A stretch of DNA of 64,000 nt from Streptomyces sp. L-9-10 (GCF_004151105.1 NZ_PHRF01000005.1:124001-188000), one strand, 5' to 3'; counted from the stretch's first letter, positions 25,096-33,886 are shown. The notes: generated by a model from the letters alone, not told the origin. Program-made: numbers and translations.

Positions 25096-26415
25096 TCACG
25101 TATGCCCGTCCCGCCTGCCGTGCCGACGAGCACCGATGGTGCCGGTCCCCATCCCCCGAATAGGCAGATCGTTCTCCGCCGGGCCTTCCGGGCGTGCCGG
25201 GGGCGTGCCGGTGGCGGCTGACGCTCTTCCGTAGCGTTGGGCGAGAGGAGCGGAGCTGATGCCGTGTGCGACGACACTGAGCAGCACGGTGCACACGACC
25301 ACCGGGACGATCGACTGCCAGGCCGGCGGGGCGAGTTCTTCGACCGCCAGCAGACCGAAGATGACGGACGCCAGACCACGCGGGCCGAACCAGCCCACGA
25401 ACAGGAGGGTCTTCCTGTCCAGACCGCTTCCGGTGAGGGAGAGGGCCACCGGCAGCATGCGTACCACCGTCAGGCTCAGTACCGCGTAGAGCGCTGCCTG
25501 CCAGGTGAGGTGCTCGAAGGCGGCCGGAACCAGTACGGCGCCGAAGAGGAGCCACACCAGCACCGAGAACAGCGAGGCGGATTGTTCGACGAACAGCAGC
25601 ACACGCTGTCGGGCGCCGTGTGTCGATCCGAAGGCCAGTCCGGCGACGAAGGCGGCGACGAAACCGTTGCCGCCGATCGCGATGGCCGAGGTGTAGCTGA
25701 GAAGGGCCAGGGCCAGAACACCCGTCCCGGCGACGTCCTCGGTGGCCCAGCCCTTGCGCAGCGCGATGCGCAGCCCGCGTCCGGCGATCAGTCCGAGCAC
25801 CGTGCCGTAGCCCAGGCCGATGGCGAGTTCCACGAGGGCGCTGCCAGGGGTATGCGTGTCCGACGTACTCCCGGCCGCGGCCACTCCGGCCAGGGCGAGT
25901 ACGACGAACGGGGTGGCGATGCCGTCGTTCAGGCCGCTCTCGACGTTGATGAGCCGGCGGATCCTCGCGGGCACGACCGGATCGACCATCATCGTGGCGC
26001 CGAGCGCGGCGTCTGTCGGAGCGAGTGCGGCGGCGACGTACAGTGCGGCCCATCCCGACACCCCGGGGAGCAGACCCACGGCCAGCAGGGTGCCGAGGCC
26101 GATGCACAACGGCAGTCCGAGCAACAGAAGCCGTACATACAGGCCGAGTTCCGGGCGCAGGGCCCGGAAGGACAGCCGTGCGGCATCGGTGAAGAGCACC
26201 CAGGCCAGTGTCACCTCGGCGAGTGTGCGTACGGTTTCGGGCGACGGAGCCAGGTCCAGTACGCCGAGTCCCTCGCTCAGTAACAGGCCCAGCAGTACGA
26301 AAGCCACGGGGGCGGTGAGTTCGACGCGTGCCAGCCGCTGCGAGAACAGGCCCCAGAGGAAGAGAAGAAGGAGGATCAGCGAGAAGATTCCATCCACTGT
26401 GGACTCCGTAACCAT
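25096..26415 (-). CDS. Cation/proton antiporter (CPA1 family)
   Basis: 439 residues from the ATG at 26415, with about 11-12 transmembrane helices. The ion-binding pair is visible as ESGLNDG (Asn163-Asp164), preceded by the unwound-helix motif ALAPTDAAL (Asp135), as in NhaP/CPA1 Na+(K+)/H+ exchangers. The C-terminus is a short Arg/Gly-rich cytoplasmic tail. It acts in the cytoplasmic membrane in pH and cation homeostasis. The codon at 26281-26283 (residue 45) is TTA. It converges with the peroxidase gene across 220 bp in which I see no feature. Confidence 0.88.
   Translation of the reverse strand: MVTESTVDGIFSLILLLLFLWGLFSQRLARVELTAPVAFVLLGLLLSEGLGVLDLAPSPETVRTLAEVTLAWVLFTDAARLSFRALRPELGLYVRLLLLGLPLCIGLGTLLAVGLLPGVSGWAALYVAAALAPTDAALGATMMVDPVVPARIRRLINVESGLNDGIATPFVVLALAGVAAAGSTSDTHTPGSALVELAIGLGYGTVLGLIAGRGLRIALRKGWATEDVAGTGVLALALLSYTSAIAIGGNGFVAAFVAGLAFGSTHGARQRVLLFVEQSASLFSVLVWLLFGAVLVPAAFEHLTWQAALYAVLSLTVVRMLPVALSLTGSGLDRKTLLFVGWFGPRGLASVIFGLLAVEELAPPAWQSIVPVVVCTVLLSVVAHGISSAPLAQRYGRASAATGTPPARPEGPAENDLPIRGMGTGTIGARRHGRRDGHT
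26281..26283 (-). other. TTA codon in the antiporter
   Basis: In-frame TTA at residue 45, within the second hydrophobic helix (LLGLLLSEG). It is the third TTA gene between 21 and 26.4 kb. Confidence 0.8.
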
Positions 26416-26651
26416 GGCCGCGTCGTCGGCTGGGTCCTGCCGACCGGACAGGGCTTGGAGGCTGATTCTCGGTGATCGTGGCGCCCAGGGGGTTCAGCCG
26501 GAGGCGGAGACCATGGCTTTCACCCGAGTGGTGGCAGGCGCGGTGCGGCTCCCGGCGCCTCGTCGGTGGTGTTGCCGCTGACGGCGGTGCTGATCCGATC
26601 GGGTACCACGCGACCTGGTGCCGCCCATGCGGCGAGATCCGTGCGGCGAGA

Positions 26652-27224
26652 TCACCGGCCCAGGCCGGCGGCCTTGCGGGACCGTTCGTCCCAGACGGGC
26701 TCCACGGCGGCGAAGGTCGGGCCATGGCCTCGGCGGTAGACCATCAGGGTCCGTTCGAACGTGATGACGATGACGCCGGTCTGGTTGTAGCCGATCGTCC
26801 GAACGGTGATGATCCCGGTTTCAGGGTGACTCCTGGACTCCCGGGCCCCGAGGACCTCGGACTGGGAGTAGACGGTGTCGCCCTCGAACACGGGGTTGGG
26901 CAGGCGTACGCGGTCCCAGCCGAGGTTGGCCATCACATGCTGGGATACGTCGGTCACGCTCTGTCCCGTGACCAGTGCCAACGTGAAGGTGGAGTCCACG
27001 AGCGGTCGGCCCCAACGTGTTCCGGCGGAGTAGTGCCGGTCGAAGTGCAGGGGGGCGGTGTTCTGCGTGAGAAGGGTCAGCCATGAGTTGTCGGTCTCCA
27101 GCACGGTGCGCCCCAGCGGGTGCCGGTAGACGTCCCCGACGGTGAAGTCCTCGAAGTACCGGCCGGTCCAGCCCGTCACGGGCTGCGGTGCGGACGTGTC
27201 CTCTGTGCGGCTCAGGATGGTCAT
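26652..27224 (-). CDS. MaoC-like hot-dog dehydratase/hydratase
   Basis: About 190 residues from the ATG at 27224 (an ATG at 27233 is equally possible). It has a hot-dog fold with FEDFTVGDVYRHPLGRTVLE at the N-terminus and the hydratase motif region QNTAPLHFDRHYSAG, with His in the usual catalytic position. The second half has VTDVSQHVMANLGWDRVRLP and a GDTVYSQSEVL strand. This pattern matches mesaconyl-CoA/enoyl-CoA hydratases. It follows the LysR gene on the same strand and lies beside a family III CoA-transferase and a dicarboxylate permease. A role in hydrating an unsaturated dicarboxylyl-CoA is therefore plausible but unproven. Confidence 0.82.
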   Translation of the reverse strand: MTILSRTEDTSAPQPVTGWTGRYFEDFTVGDVYRHPLGRTVLETDNSWLTLLTQNTAPLHFDRHYSAGTRWGRPLVDSTFTLALVTGQSVTDVSQHVMANLGWDRVRLPNPVFEGDTVYSQSEVLGARESRSHPETGIITVRTIGYNQTGVIVITFERTLMVYRRGHGPTFAAVEPVWDERSRKAAGLGR

Positions 27225-27255
27225 GCACTCCATACTCGGAGCCGTGAACGCGTCT

Positions 27256-27275
27256 GTGAAATAGCAAGATTTCAC
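27256..27275. promoter_or_regulatory. Inverted repeat GTGAAAT-N6-ATTTCAC before the hydratase gene
   Basis: A 20-bp site between the lysR stop and the hydratase start. The right half (ATTTCAC) recurs at 28219-28225 in the divergent lysR/CoA-transferase promoter. It is a candidate binding site for the LysR protein, allowing separate control of the hydratase gene. Confidence 0.5.
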
Positions 27276-27280
27276 CGGCA

Positions 27281-28198
27281 CTATGCGTGTGGCGCATGGG
27301 ATGTGGAACAGACGTAGTCGAGAAAGCGCTGGACCACGGGCGAGCGGACGCCCGACGCGGGAGTGATGACGCCTACTGTGCGCACGGCATCCGCGTCGTC
27401 CAGGGCGACCGCGACGACAGAGCCCCGCCAGTCCGCCGGGCTGCCCGTGGTGGGTGTGACGGCAACACCCAGGCCCGCTTCGACCAGTGAGCGCAGGGTG
27501 GTCAGTTCAGTGCTTTCGAGCGTGACACGCGGGGTGAAGCCGGCGGCCGCACAGAGCCTGTCGGTGATCTGGCGCAAACCGAAGACCGGCTGCAGGGCGA
27601 CGAAGGTCTCTTCGGCCAGCTCGGCCGTCCTGACCCGCCGCCGCCCGGCCAGGCGGTGGCCGGCGGGAACGAGGAGACACAAGGGCTCCTCCCTCAGCGG
27701 TATCCACACAAGGTCGTCCCCGGCGGGCCGCGGACTGGTCAACCCCATGTCCAGGCGCCCGCGCCGGACACCGTCCACCACCGAGTCGGCGGCGTCGCCC
27801 CGCAACTCGAACGTGGTCCGCGGGGCGACGGAGTGGTATCCGGAGAGCAGTTCGGGCACCAGCCACGTCCCGTAGGAGTGCAGAAAGCCGACGGCCACGG
27901 TGCCGGCGTCCGGGTCGACCAGTGTGGCGATGCGCTGTTCCGCTGTCTCGATCTCGGCGATGGCGCGCAACGCGTGCGCACGGAAGACCTCGCCGTACTT
28001 GTTCAGCCGCAACCTGTTCTGATGCCTGTCGAACAGTGGCACGCCGACGCGGGCCTCCAGCCGTTTGATCGCCCGGGACAGTGTCGGCTGGGAGATGTTC
28101 ATCCGCTCCGAGACCAAGGTGACGTGCTCGTACTCGGCCAGTGCCGTGAACCACTGCAGCTCTCTGATCTCCACGCTCGGACTATACGCCAGACGCAT
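27281..28198 (-). CDS. LysR family regulator of the organic-acid module
   Basis: 305 residues from the ATG at 28198; a GTG at 28174 (VEIRELQWFTAL) is the commoner family start and may be the real one. The HTH (NISQPTLSRAIKRLEARVGV) and a full-length effector domain (about residues 95-300) are present. It lies between the hydratase, downstream on the same strand, and the divergent CoA-transferase/permease pair. This is the typical position of a dedicated activator responding to the imported acid or its CoA ester. Confidence 0.9.
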   Translation of the reverse strand: MRLAYSPSVEIRELQWFTALAEYEHVTLVSERMNISQPTLSRAIKRLEARVGVPLFDRHQNRLRLNKYGEVFRAHALRAIAEIETAEQRIATLVDPDAGTVAVGFLHSYGTWLVPELLSGYHSVAPRTTFELRGDAADSVVDGVRRGRLDMGLTSPRPAGDDLVWIPLREEPLCLLVPAGHRLAGRRRVRTAELAEETFVALQPVFGLRQITDRLCAAAGFTPRVTLESTELTTLRSLVEAGLGVAVTPTTGSPADWRGSVVAVALDDADAVRTVGVITPASGVRSPVVQRFLDYVCSTSHAPHA

Positions 28199-28201
28199 GG
28201 A

Positions 28202-28227
28202 CTGTGGAGAAAATCGTCATTTCACAG
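28202..28227. promoter_or_regulatory. Candidate LysR site in the divergent promoter
   Basis: Contains an outer inverted repeat CTGTG...CACAG and an inner AAAT-N4-ATTT, sharing the ATTTCAC half site with the repeat at 27256-27275. It lies between the lysR start and the CoA-transferase start. Confidence 0.4.
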
Positions 28228-28286
28228 CGGGCGGTCGCGGCCGGAAAGTGTCCTCACATCCATCAGGACTCCATGGGAGGGACCCC

Positions 28287-29525
28287 ATGTCCGAGCCGCA
28301 TTCCCCCGAGGACGACCGCGCGCCCGACAGCACGACCGGCCCGCTGGCCGGGCTGGTCGTCGTATCGCTTGAGCAGGCCGTCGCCGCCCCGTTCGCGACG
28401 CGGCAGCTCGCCGATCTGGGCGCGCGCGTCATCAAGATCGAACGACCTGGCAGTGGTGATCTGGCGCGAGGCTACGACCGGACCGTGCACGGCATGTCCA
28501 GCCATTTCGTCTGGCTCAACCGGGGCAAGGAGAGTGTGCAGATCGATGTCCGCTCGCCTGAGGGCAACCGGCAGTTGCGTGATCTGGTCGACCGAGCCGA
28601 TGTCCTGGTCCAGAACCTGGCTCCCGGAGCCGCCGCCCGGCTGGGTATCGGGCACACCGCCCTGGCTCTGAGCCATCCCCGCCTGATCACCTGCGACATC
28701 TCCGGCTACGGCAGCAGCGGCGGTTACCGCGACCGCAAGGCCTACGATCTCCTGATCCAGAGCGAGGCGGGACTGCTGTCCATCACGGGCACCCCCGACA
28801 CGCCGTCGAAGGTCGGCCTGTCCATCGCCGACATCTGCGCCGGGATGTACGCCCACTCCGGCATCCTCACCGCCCTGTTGAAACGGGCACGTACCGGCCG
28901 CGGTTCCCAGATCGAGGTCTCCATGCTGGAGGCGCTGGGCGACTGGATGGGATATGCCGAGTACTACACCCGCTACGGAGGGACAGCGCCGGCGCGAACA
29001 GGTGCAAGCCACGCCACGATCGCCCCCTACGGTCCCTTCGTCACACGGGACGGGCAGACCATCGTGCTGGGACTGCAGAACGAGCGGGAGTGGGCTTCGT
29101 TCTGCGTGACCGTCCTGCGCCGTAAGGATCTGCTCGATGACAGCCGGTTCGCCGGAAACGCCGACCGGGTGTCCCACCGGGCCGATCTCGACGAGCTGGT
29201 ACGCGAGGTGGCGGGAAGCCTCTCCGGCAAGGAGTTGGTGAACCGCCTGGAGGAGGCGCGGATCGCCCACGCACGCCAACGCGGCATGCGGGAGTTCAGT
29301 GACCACCCCCAGCTGCGCGAGCGCGGTCGCTGGGCCTCCTTCGACAGCCCTGTCGGACCGCTGACGGGGCTGATTCCACCGGTCACCTTCCACGACGAAG
29401 GGGACAGCCCTTCGCGTCTGAGGCCCGTTCCGGCCCTGGGCGAACACACCGAGGCTGTTCTCACCTGGCTCAGCTCGTCCCGGGCCGGTACGCGTGAGGA
29501 AGGTGCGCGATGCCCACGGAACTGA
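28287..29525 (+). CDS. CaiB/BaiF (family III) CoA-transferase
   Basis: 412 residues from the ATG at 28287, with GGGAGGG upstream. The N-terminal nucleotide-like fold reads PLAGLVVVSLEQAVAAPFAT, then LADLGARVIKIERPGSGDLA, the family signature. The catalytic aspartate is in KAYDLLIQSEAG. A GSQIEVSMLEAL segment and a conserved C-terminal GLIPPV region complete the length. These enzymes move CoA between carboxylic acids without loss of thioester energy. The permease starts before this gene ends (16-bp overlap), so uptake and activation of the same acid are translationally linked. Confidence 0.92.
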   Translation: MSEPHSPEDDRAPDSTTGPLAGLVVVSLEQAVAAPFATRQLADLGARVIKIERPGSGDLARGYDRTVHGMSSHFVWLNRGKESVQIDVRSPEGNRQLRDLVDRADVLVQNLAPGAAARLGIGHTALALSHPRLITCDISGYGSSGGYRDRKAYDLLIQSEAGLLSITGTPDTPSKVGLSIADICAGMYAHSGILTALLKRARTGRGSQIEVSMLEALGDWMGYAEYYTRYGGTAPARTGASHATIAPYGPFVTRDGQTIVLGLQNEREWASFCVTVLRRKDLLDDSRFAGNADRVSHRADLDELVREVAGSLSGKELVNRLEEARIAHARQRGMREFSDHPQLRERGRWASFDSPVGPLTGLIPPVTFHDEGDSPSRLRPVPALGEHTEAVLTWLSSSRAGTREEGARCPRN

Positions 29526-30748
29526 CCGGCGTGCTGGTGCTCGCGGTTGTCTTCACTCTGTCCAGTCTGCGGGGGCTGAACATGGGCGTACTGGCCCTGG
29601 TCGCGGCCTTCTTGCTGGGCTGTGTCGGGCTGGGCCGCACTCCCCAGCAGGTGCTGGACGGGTTTCCCGCGGAGATGTTCGTCGTCCTTGTCGCGGTGAC
29701 GTTCCTGTTCGGGACAGCGCGGGTCAACGGGACCGTGAACTGGATGGTGCACGCCGCCCTGCGGGGAGTCGGCACACGCCTGGCCATCATGCCCTGGGTC
29801 CTGTTCGGCTTGGCCGCATTGCTGTGTGCGACGGGGGCAGCGTCTCCCGCGGCGGTTGCCATCGTCGCGCCCATCGGCATCACCTTCGCCGTGCAGCAGG
29901 GCATCAGCCCTCTGTTCGTCGGTCTGATGACGGTCAACGGGGCTGCCGCAGGCAGCTTCGCGCCGACCGGCATCCTGGGCGGGATCGTCAATTCCACCCT
30001 CGACAACAATGGACTGCACGCCAGCGGTTGGCAGTTGTTCGTCGGCACCTTCGCCTTCAACGTCGCCGTCGGCGTGGTCACTCAGGTGGTCTTCGGACGC
30101 CGGTGTGCCCAACAGCGGGCGGGCTCCGGGTCCGAAGGGCCGGCGGCTTCCGCGGTCACGCTGGGAGCGGAGCAGGCGGCAACACTGGGGGCGATGCTCG
30201 CCCTGGTACTGGGGACCACCGTCTTCTCCCTGGACACGGGGTTCCTTGCGCTGTCGCTGGCCGCCGCGCTGGCTCTGTTGTTCCGGCGCACAGCCCGCGA
30301 GGCGTCCCAGGAAATTGCCTGGCCCGTGGTTCTGCTGGTCTGTGGCATCGTCACCTACATCGCGCTCCTGCAGAGCCTCGGCGTCGTCGACTCCCTGGGG
30401 CGGATGATCGCAGGGATCGGTGCGCCGCTGCTCGCCGCGCTGATCATCTGTTACGTCGGTGGCGTTGTCTCGGCTTTCGCCTCCACCACCGGCATTCTGG
30501 GCGCTCTGATGCCGCTGGCAGTTCCCTTCCTTGCCTCCGGGGCCATTGGTACCACCGGCATGGTGATCGCCCTGGCCTCAGCGGCCACGGTGGTCGATGC
30601 CAGTCCCTTCTCCACCAACGGTGCCCTGGTCGTCGCCAACACCCCCGAGCACCAACGGGATGGCGCCTACCGCGGACTGCTGCGCTGGGGAGCGGGTGTG
30701 TGCGTGCTGGCTCCCATAGCCGCCTGGCTCATCTTCGTGGTCATCTGA
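29510..30748 (+). CDS. MatC-type dicarboxylate permease
   Basis: 412 residues, starting inside the last codons of the CoA-transferase. It has about 11-12 hydrophobic helices. The N-terminus (SLRGLNMGVLALVAAFLLGC) and the repeated helix-breaking SPAAVAIVAPIG and FAPTGILGG hairpins correspond to the MatC/SLC13-like carriers known for malonate and other dicarboxylates. A matching hairpin near the C-terminus (ASTTGILGALMPLA, then DASPFSTNGALVV) gives the inverted-repeat topology. It acts in the cytoplasmic membrane. The hairpin at 30838-30862 follows. Confidence 0.85.
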   Translation: MPTELTGVLVLAVVFTLSSLRGLNMGVLALVAAFLLGCVGLGRTPQQVLDGFPAEMFVVLVAVTFLFGTARVNGTVNWMVHAALRGVGTRLAIMPWVLFGLAALLCATGAASPAAVAIVAPIGITFAVQQGISPLFVGLMTVNGAAAGSFAPTGILGGIVNSTLDNNGLHASGWQLFVGTFAFNVAVGVVTQVVFGRRCAQQRAGSGSEGPAASAVTLGAEQAATLGAMLALVLGTTVFSLDTGFLALSLAAALALLFRRTAREASQEIAWPVVLLVCGIVTYIALLQSLGVVDSLGRMIAGIGAPLLAALIICYVGGVVSAFASTTGILGALMPLAVPFLASGAIGTTGMVIALASAATVVDASPFSTNGALVVANTPEHQRDGAYRGLLRWGAGVCVLAPIAAWLIFVVI

Positions 30749-30837
30749 CCCCGGCCCGGCCTGACACACGTGGACGGAGAGATGATCGATCCGCCACTCC
30801 TGCGGCGGTCCGCCCTCGCCGCGCCGCCGGACCGGAT

Positions 30838-30862
30838 CGTACGGCCGGGTTCGGGCCGTACG
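30838..30862. terminator. Bidirectional hairpin terminator
   Basis: 9-bp stem CGTACGGCC / GGCCGTACG with a 7-base loop between the convergent permease and LacI genes; its right edge abuts the lacI stop. Confidence 0.75.
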
Positions 30863-31930
30863 TCAGGAGGGCGGAGGCGCGGTGCTGGCGCGCACGATGA
30901 GGGCGGGTTCCACCGCCATCCGGCGGGGCCCGTCCGTCCTGCCGTCGATCTGGTCGAGCAGCAGGGTGACGCAGTGTCGTCCCACCTCGTCGAAGTCCTG
31001 GCGCACGGTGGTCAGGGGCGGCTGGAAGAACGCGGCCTCGGCGATGTCGTCGAACCCGGCCACGCTGACGTCGCCCGGCACGTCGCGGCCGGCCTCGTGC
31101 AGCGCGCGCATCAGCCCGAGCGCCATCTGGTCGTTGGCCGCGAAGACCGCGGTCACCTCGGGGAGTCCGGCCAGCTCCCGTCCGGCCCTGTATCCGGATT
31201 CCGCGGTCCAGTCCCCGTACAGCACGTCGGGAACCGGGGCACCGGTCCCGGCCAGGGTGCTCCGCCAGGACTCGGCGCGTCGGCGGGCGGCGAACGAGTC
31301 GCGGGGACCGGCCACATGCCAGACCGTGCGGTGGCCGAGGCCGAGCAGGTGGGCGACCACGCCATGGGCGCCGTGGGCCTGGTCGAAGTCGACGTTGGGG
31401 TAGCGGTGTCCCGTGTCGCCGTCGGCGACGACGACGGGCATGGTGGGTGGCAGATGGAGGGACGGGGTGTCGAGCATCTGCGACTCGACCAGCACGATGC
31501 CGTCGACGGACTGCAGCATCAGATGCTGGAACGCCTGCCGTACGGCGGCTTCGGTCTGCGCCCGTACGCCCATGAAGTTCACGGAGAAGTCGGCCTCGCG
31601 GGCGGCGTCGGCGATCGCGGCGAGCGTCCGGGCGTTGCCGTGGGCGCCGACGTCGAAGCTGACGACACCCAGGGCGCCGAACCTGCCGGTCACCAGCGCG
31701 CGGGCCGCCGTGTTGGGGCGATAGCCGAGGGTCTGCATCGCGGACAGCACCTTCTCGCGCGTGGCCGCGTCGACGTTCTCGCGGTTGTTCGCCACCCGGG
31801 AGACGGTCTGCGAGGAGACGTCGGCCATCGCCGCGACGTCCGCCATGGAGGGCCACTGGCGGGCCGGCCGCGACCGCGGCGACCTCGTCCTCTTCTTCTC
31901 CGTCGCCATACGCGGGTTCTCCGTCGCCAT
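30863..31930 (-). CDS. LacI family repressor (arabinogalactan locus, left)
   Basis: 355 residues from the ATG at 31930. The HTH is PSMADVAAMADVSSQTVSRVANNR and the hinge is PNTAARALVTGRF, followed by a sugar-binding periplasmic-protein-like domain (about residues 85-350) ending PPLTTVRQDFDEVGRHCV. A 21-bp duplication repeats the start region (MATENPRMATEKK), so translation could begin at 31930 or at 31909. It is divergent from the GH43 gene, and two operator-like sites (32003-32018, 32104-32117) lie between them. It closely resembles the second LacI at 42005, suggesting paralogous repressors for one regulon. Confidence 0.92.
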   Translation of the reverse strand: MATENPRMATEKKRTRSPRSRPARQWPSMADVAAMADVSSQTVSRVANNRENVDAATREKVLSAMQTLGYRPNTAARALVTGRFGALGVVSFDVGAHGNARTLAAIADAAREADFSVNFMGVRAQTEAAVRQAFQHLMLQSVDGIVLVESQMLDTPSLHLPPTMPVVVADGDTGHRYPNVDFDQAHGAHGVVAHLLGLGHRTVWHVAGPRDSFAARRRAESWRSTLAGTGAPVPDVLYGDWTAESGYRAGRELAGLPEVTAVFAANDQMALGLMRALHEAGRDVPGDVSVAGFDDIAEAAFFQPPLTTVRQDFDEVGRHCVTLLLDQIDGRTDGPRRMAVEPALIVRASTAPPPS

Positions 31931-31941
31931 ACGCGGGCCTT
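31900..31941. repeat. 21-bp tandem duplication at the lacI start
   Basis: Two adjacent near-identical 21-bp units each encode MATE(N/K)-type residues and each supply an ATG with a purine-rich stretch upstream. It is a small tandem duplication that creates two alternative starts. Confidence 0.75.
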
Positions 31942-32002
31942 TCGCTGAGGACCCCGGATCGATCCCTTGACGCGGGAAACTGCAGCGGCCCGTCCTACCA
32001 CC

Positions 32003-32018
32003 ATGTTGACGCAAACAT
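32003..32018. promoter_or_regulatory. LacI-type operator A
   Basis: ATGTTGACGCAAACAT, a near-perfect 16-bp palindrome centred on CG, 73 bp upstream of the lacI start. It matches the perfect palindrome TGTTTACGTAAACA at 37796. Confidence 0.7.
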
Positions 32019-32103
32019 AGCGGTCGGTCAATCCAACGAGTGTTCCCGTCCAAGTCCTTGACAGGCCAGGATGCCGCTCCCAAACTCTCCCCCGAGCCGC
32101 TCG

Positions 32104-32117
32104 TGTTAACGCGAACA
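32104..32117. promoter_or_regulatory. LacI-type operator B
   Basis: TGTTAACGCGAACA, about 190 bp upstream of the GH43 start and about 100 bp from operator A, a spacing that would permit looping between dimers. Confidence 0.7.
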
Positions 32118-32308
32118 TGGAAGGGCGATCCATCCGATGTAACACGGCGGCTGTACACCCCCGCCAGTCCGGGGGGCTCTGCCCCCGGGCTTCTTTCCGC
32201 TGCGCGCACTCCAGCACGGCCGTGTGCGCCGACCCCGTCATCGGCCGGTTCTTCCTGCGCCGACGCGCGGTCCTGCCCTGTCCACCGAACAGCAAGAGGT
32301 ACGCGATC

Positions 32309-33748
32309 ATGCGACGCAAGCTCCCCGGGGCGGCGATGGCTATCGCCGTTCTGTCCGCCCTCCTTCTGTCTCTCCTCAGCGCCATGGGTACCTCCCAGGC
32401 GGCCCCGGCGGCCGTCAGCAACGCCACGCAGTTCACCGATCCGAACGGCGACCCCGTGCATGCCCACGGCGGCGGGGTCGTCAAGGTCGGCCAGTACTAC
32501 TACTGGTTCGGCGAGAACCGGAACGCCGACAACTCCTTCCGGTACGTCTCCGCCTATCGCTCCACCGACCTCAAGACGTGGGAGTTCCGTCGTCACGTCC
32601 TGACCCAGGCCACCGATCCGGAGCTCCGATCCGCCAACATCGAGCGGCCCAAGGTCATGTACAACAGCGCGACCGGAACGTTCGTGATGTGGATGCACAA
32701 GGAGAGCGCCACCGACTACAGCGAGGCGCGCGCCGCGGTCGCGGTCTCCTCGACCGTGGACGGGGACTACACCTGGCGGGGCAGCTTCCGTCCGCAGGGC
32801 CACATGTCCCGTGACATCACCACCTTCGTCGACACCGACGGCACCGGGTACATGATCTCGGCCGCCAACGAGAACGCCGACCTGCACGTCTACCGGCTGA
32901 CGCCCGACTACACCGCGGTGGAGTCGCAGGTCCAGAAGCTCTGGGCGGGCCAGTGGCGCGAGGCGCCGGCCATGTTCAAGCGCGACGGCGTCTACTTCCT
33001 GCTGACCTCCGGTGCGACCGGCTGGTCGCCGAACCAGCAGAAGTACGGCACGGCGACCAGCATCACCGGCACCTGGAGCGATCTGCGGGACATCGGCGAC
33101 TCCACGACCTACGGTTCCCAGACCGCGTACGTCCTGCCCGTCCAGGGCAGCTCGGGCACTTCGTACCTGTACATGGGCGATCGCTGGGGCAATTCCATGG
33201 GTGGCATGGTCAACGACTCCCAGTACGTCTGGCTGCCGCTGACGTTCCCCACCAGGACCACGATGAGCATGGACTACTTCCCGCAGATCAGCGTCGACAC
33301 CGCGGCGGGCAGGGTGGAAGGCCTCGGTACCTGGGAGACGCTGACGGCCGCGCACAGTGGCAAGTGCGCCGACACAGCCGACCGGTCCACGGCGGACGGG
33401 GCCGCTCTGATCCAGTGGGCCTGCGGCACGAACGCGGTCAACCAGCAGTTCTGGCTCAAGAGCCGCGATGCCAACACGGTGCAGATCGTGCTGCGCCACA
33501 GCGGCAAGTGCCTCGGCGTCCGCGACGCCTCCACGGACGATGGCGCCGCTGTTGTCCAGGACACCTGTGACGGCGGCGCCGACCAGCAGTGGACCGTGCG
33601 GAAGACCGATACGACCGTACAAATCGCCGCACGGCACAGCGGTAAGTGTCTCGACGTCACCAACCAGTCCGCCGCCGACGGCACACTGCTCGTTCAGTGG
33701 ACCTGTAACACCGGCGACAACCAGAAGTGGCGACGCTCGGCCGTATGA
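32309..33748 (+). CDS. Secreted GH43 exo-beta-1,3-galactanase-like enzyme with ricin-type lectin domain
   Basis: 479 residues from the ATG at 32309, with AAGAGG upstream. The signal peptide spans about 1-32. A five-bladed GH43 propeller (about 38-340) opens with VHAHGGGVVKVGQYYYWFGE and carries Glu112 in NIERPKVMYN and Glu218 in WREAPAMFK. These are the acidic residues retained in the subfamily that hydrolyses beta-1,3-galactan side by side with arabinogalactan proteins and lacks the usual GH43 base. A C-terminal beta-trefoil CBM13 (about 345-479) has three QxW-type repeats. It releases galactose or side-chain oligosaccharides outside the cell. It leads the GH43-GH30 operon; the exact subfamily is inferred. 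Confidence 0.85.
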   Translation: MRRKLPGAAMAIAVLSALLLSLLSAMGTSQAAPAAVSNATQFTDPNGDPVHAHGGGVVKVGQYYYWFGENRNADNSFRYVSAYRSTDLKTWEFRRHVLTQATDPELRSANIERPKVMYNSATGTFVMWMHKESATDYSEARAAVAVSSTVDGDYTWRGSFRPQGHMSRDITTFVDTDGTGYMISAANENADLHVYRLTPDYTAVESQVQKLWAGQWREAPAMFKRDGVYFLLTSGATGWSPNQQKYGTATSITGTWSDLRDIGDSTTYGSQTAYVLPVQGSSGTSYLYMGDRWGNSMGGMVNDSQYVWLPLTFPTRTTMSMDYFPQISVDTAAGRVEGLGTWETLTAAHSGKCADTADRSTADGAALIQWACGTNAVNQQFWLKSRDANTVQIVLRHSGKCLGVRDASTDDGAAVVQDTCDGGADQQWTVRKTDTTVQIAARHSGKCLDVTNQSAADGTLLVQWTCNTGDNQKWRRSAV

Positions 33749-33788
33749 CCGGCGCGGGGCTCCCCTGCCCCGAGCCCCGCGTCACCCC

Positions 33789-33820
33789 GCGCACCCCGCG
33801 CCTCCCCGCGCGGGGTGCGC
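33789..33820 (+). terminator. Intercistronic hairpin between GH43 and GH30 genes
   Basis: Perfect 12-bp stem GCGCACCCCGCG / CGCGGGGTGCGC with an 8-base loop in the 138-bp gap. It may partly terminate or stabilise the upstream message. Confidence 0.6.
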
Positions 33821-33886
33821 CCCGGCGGCACCTCGGAGCACGTCCGGCCGCCGCCCGACACAACCCCACCGACCAGGGAGTAGTAC

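Larger units (their letters stand above)
31931..32308. other. Divergent control region of the arabinogalactan locus
   Basis: 378 bp between the LacI and GH43 starts. It contains two LacI-type operators and otherwise no supported gene; an open frame starting at 32117 is the rejected N-terminal extension of the GH43 gene. Confidence 0.6.

Noticed and set aside
24677..26725. 682-codon minus-strand frame across the antiporter
   Set aside because: Overlaps the antiporter in another frame and reads as Arg/Pro-rich shadow sequence without domains.
31931..33637. Extension of the LacI ORF to 924 codons
   Set aside because: Runs antisense through the GH43 gene and its promoter; the LacI homology and start fit 31930.
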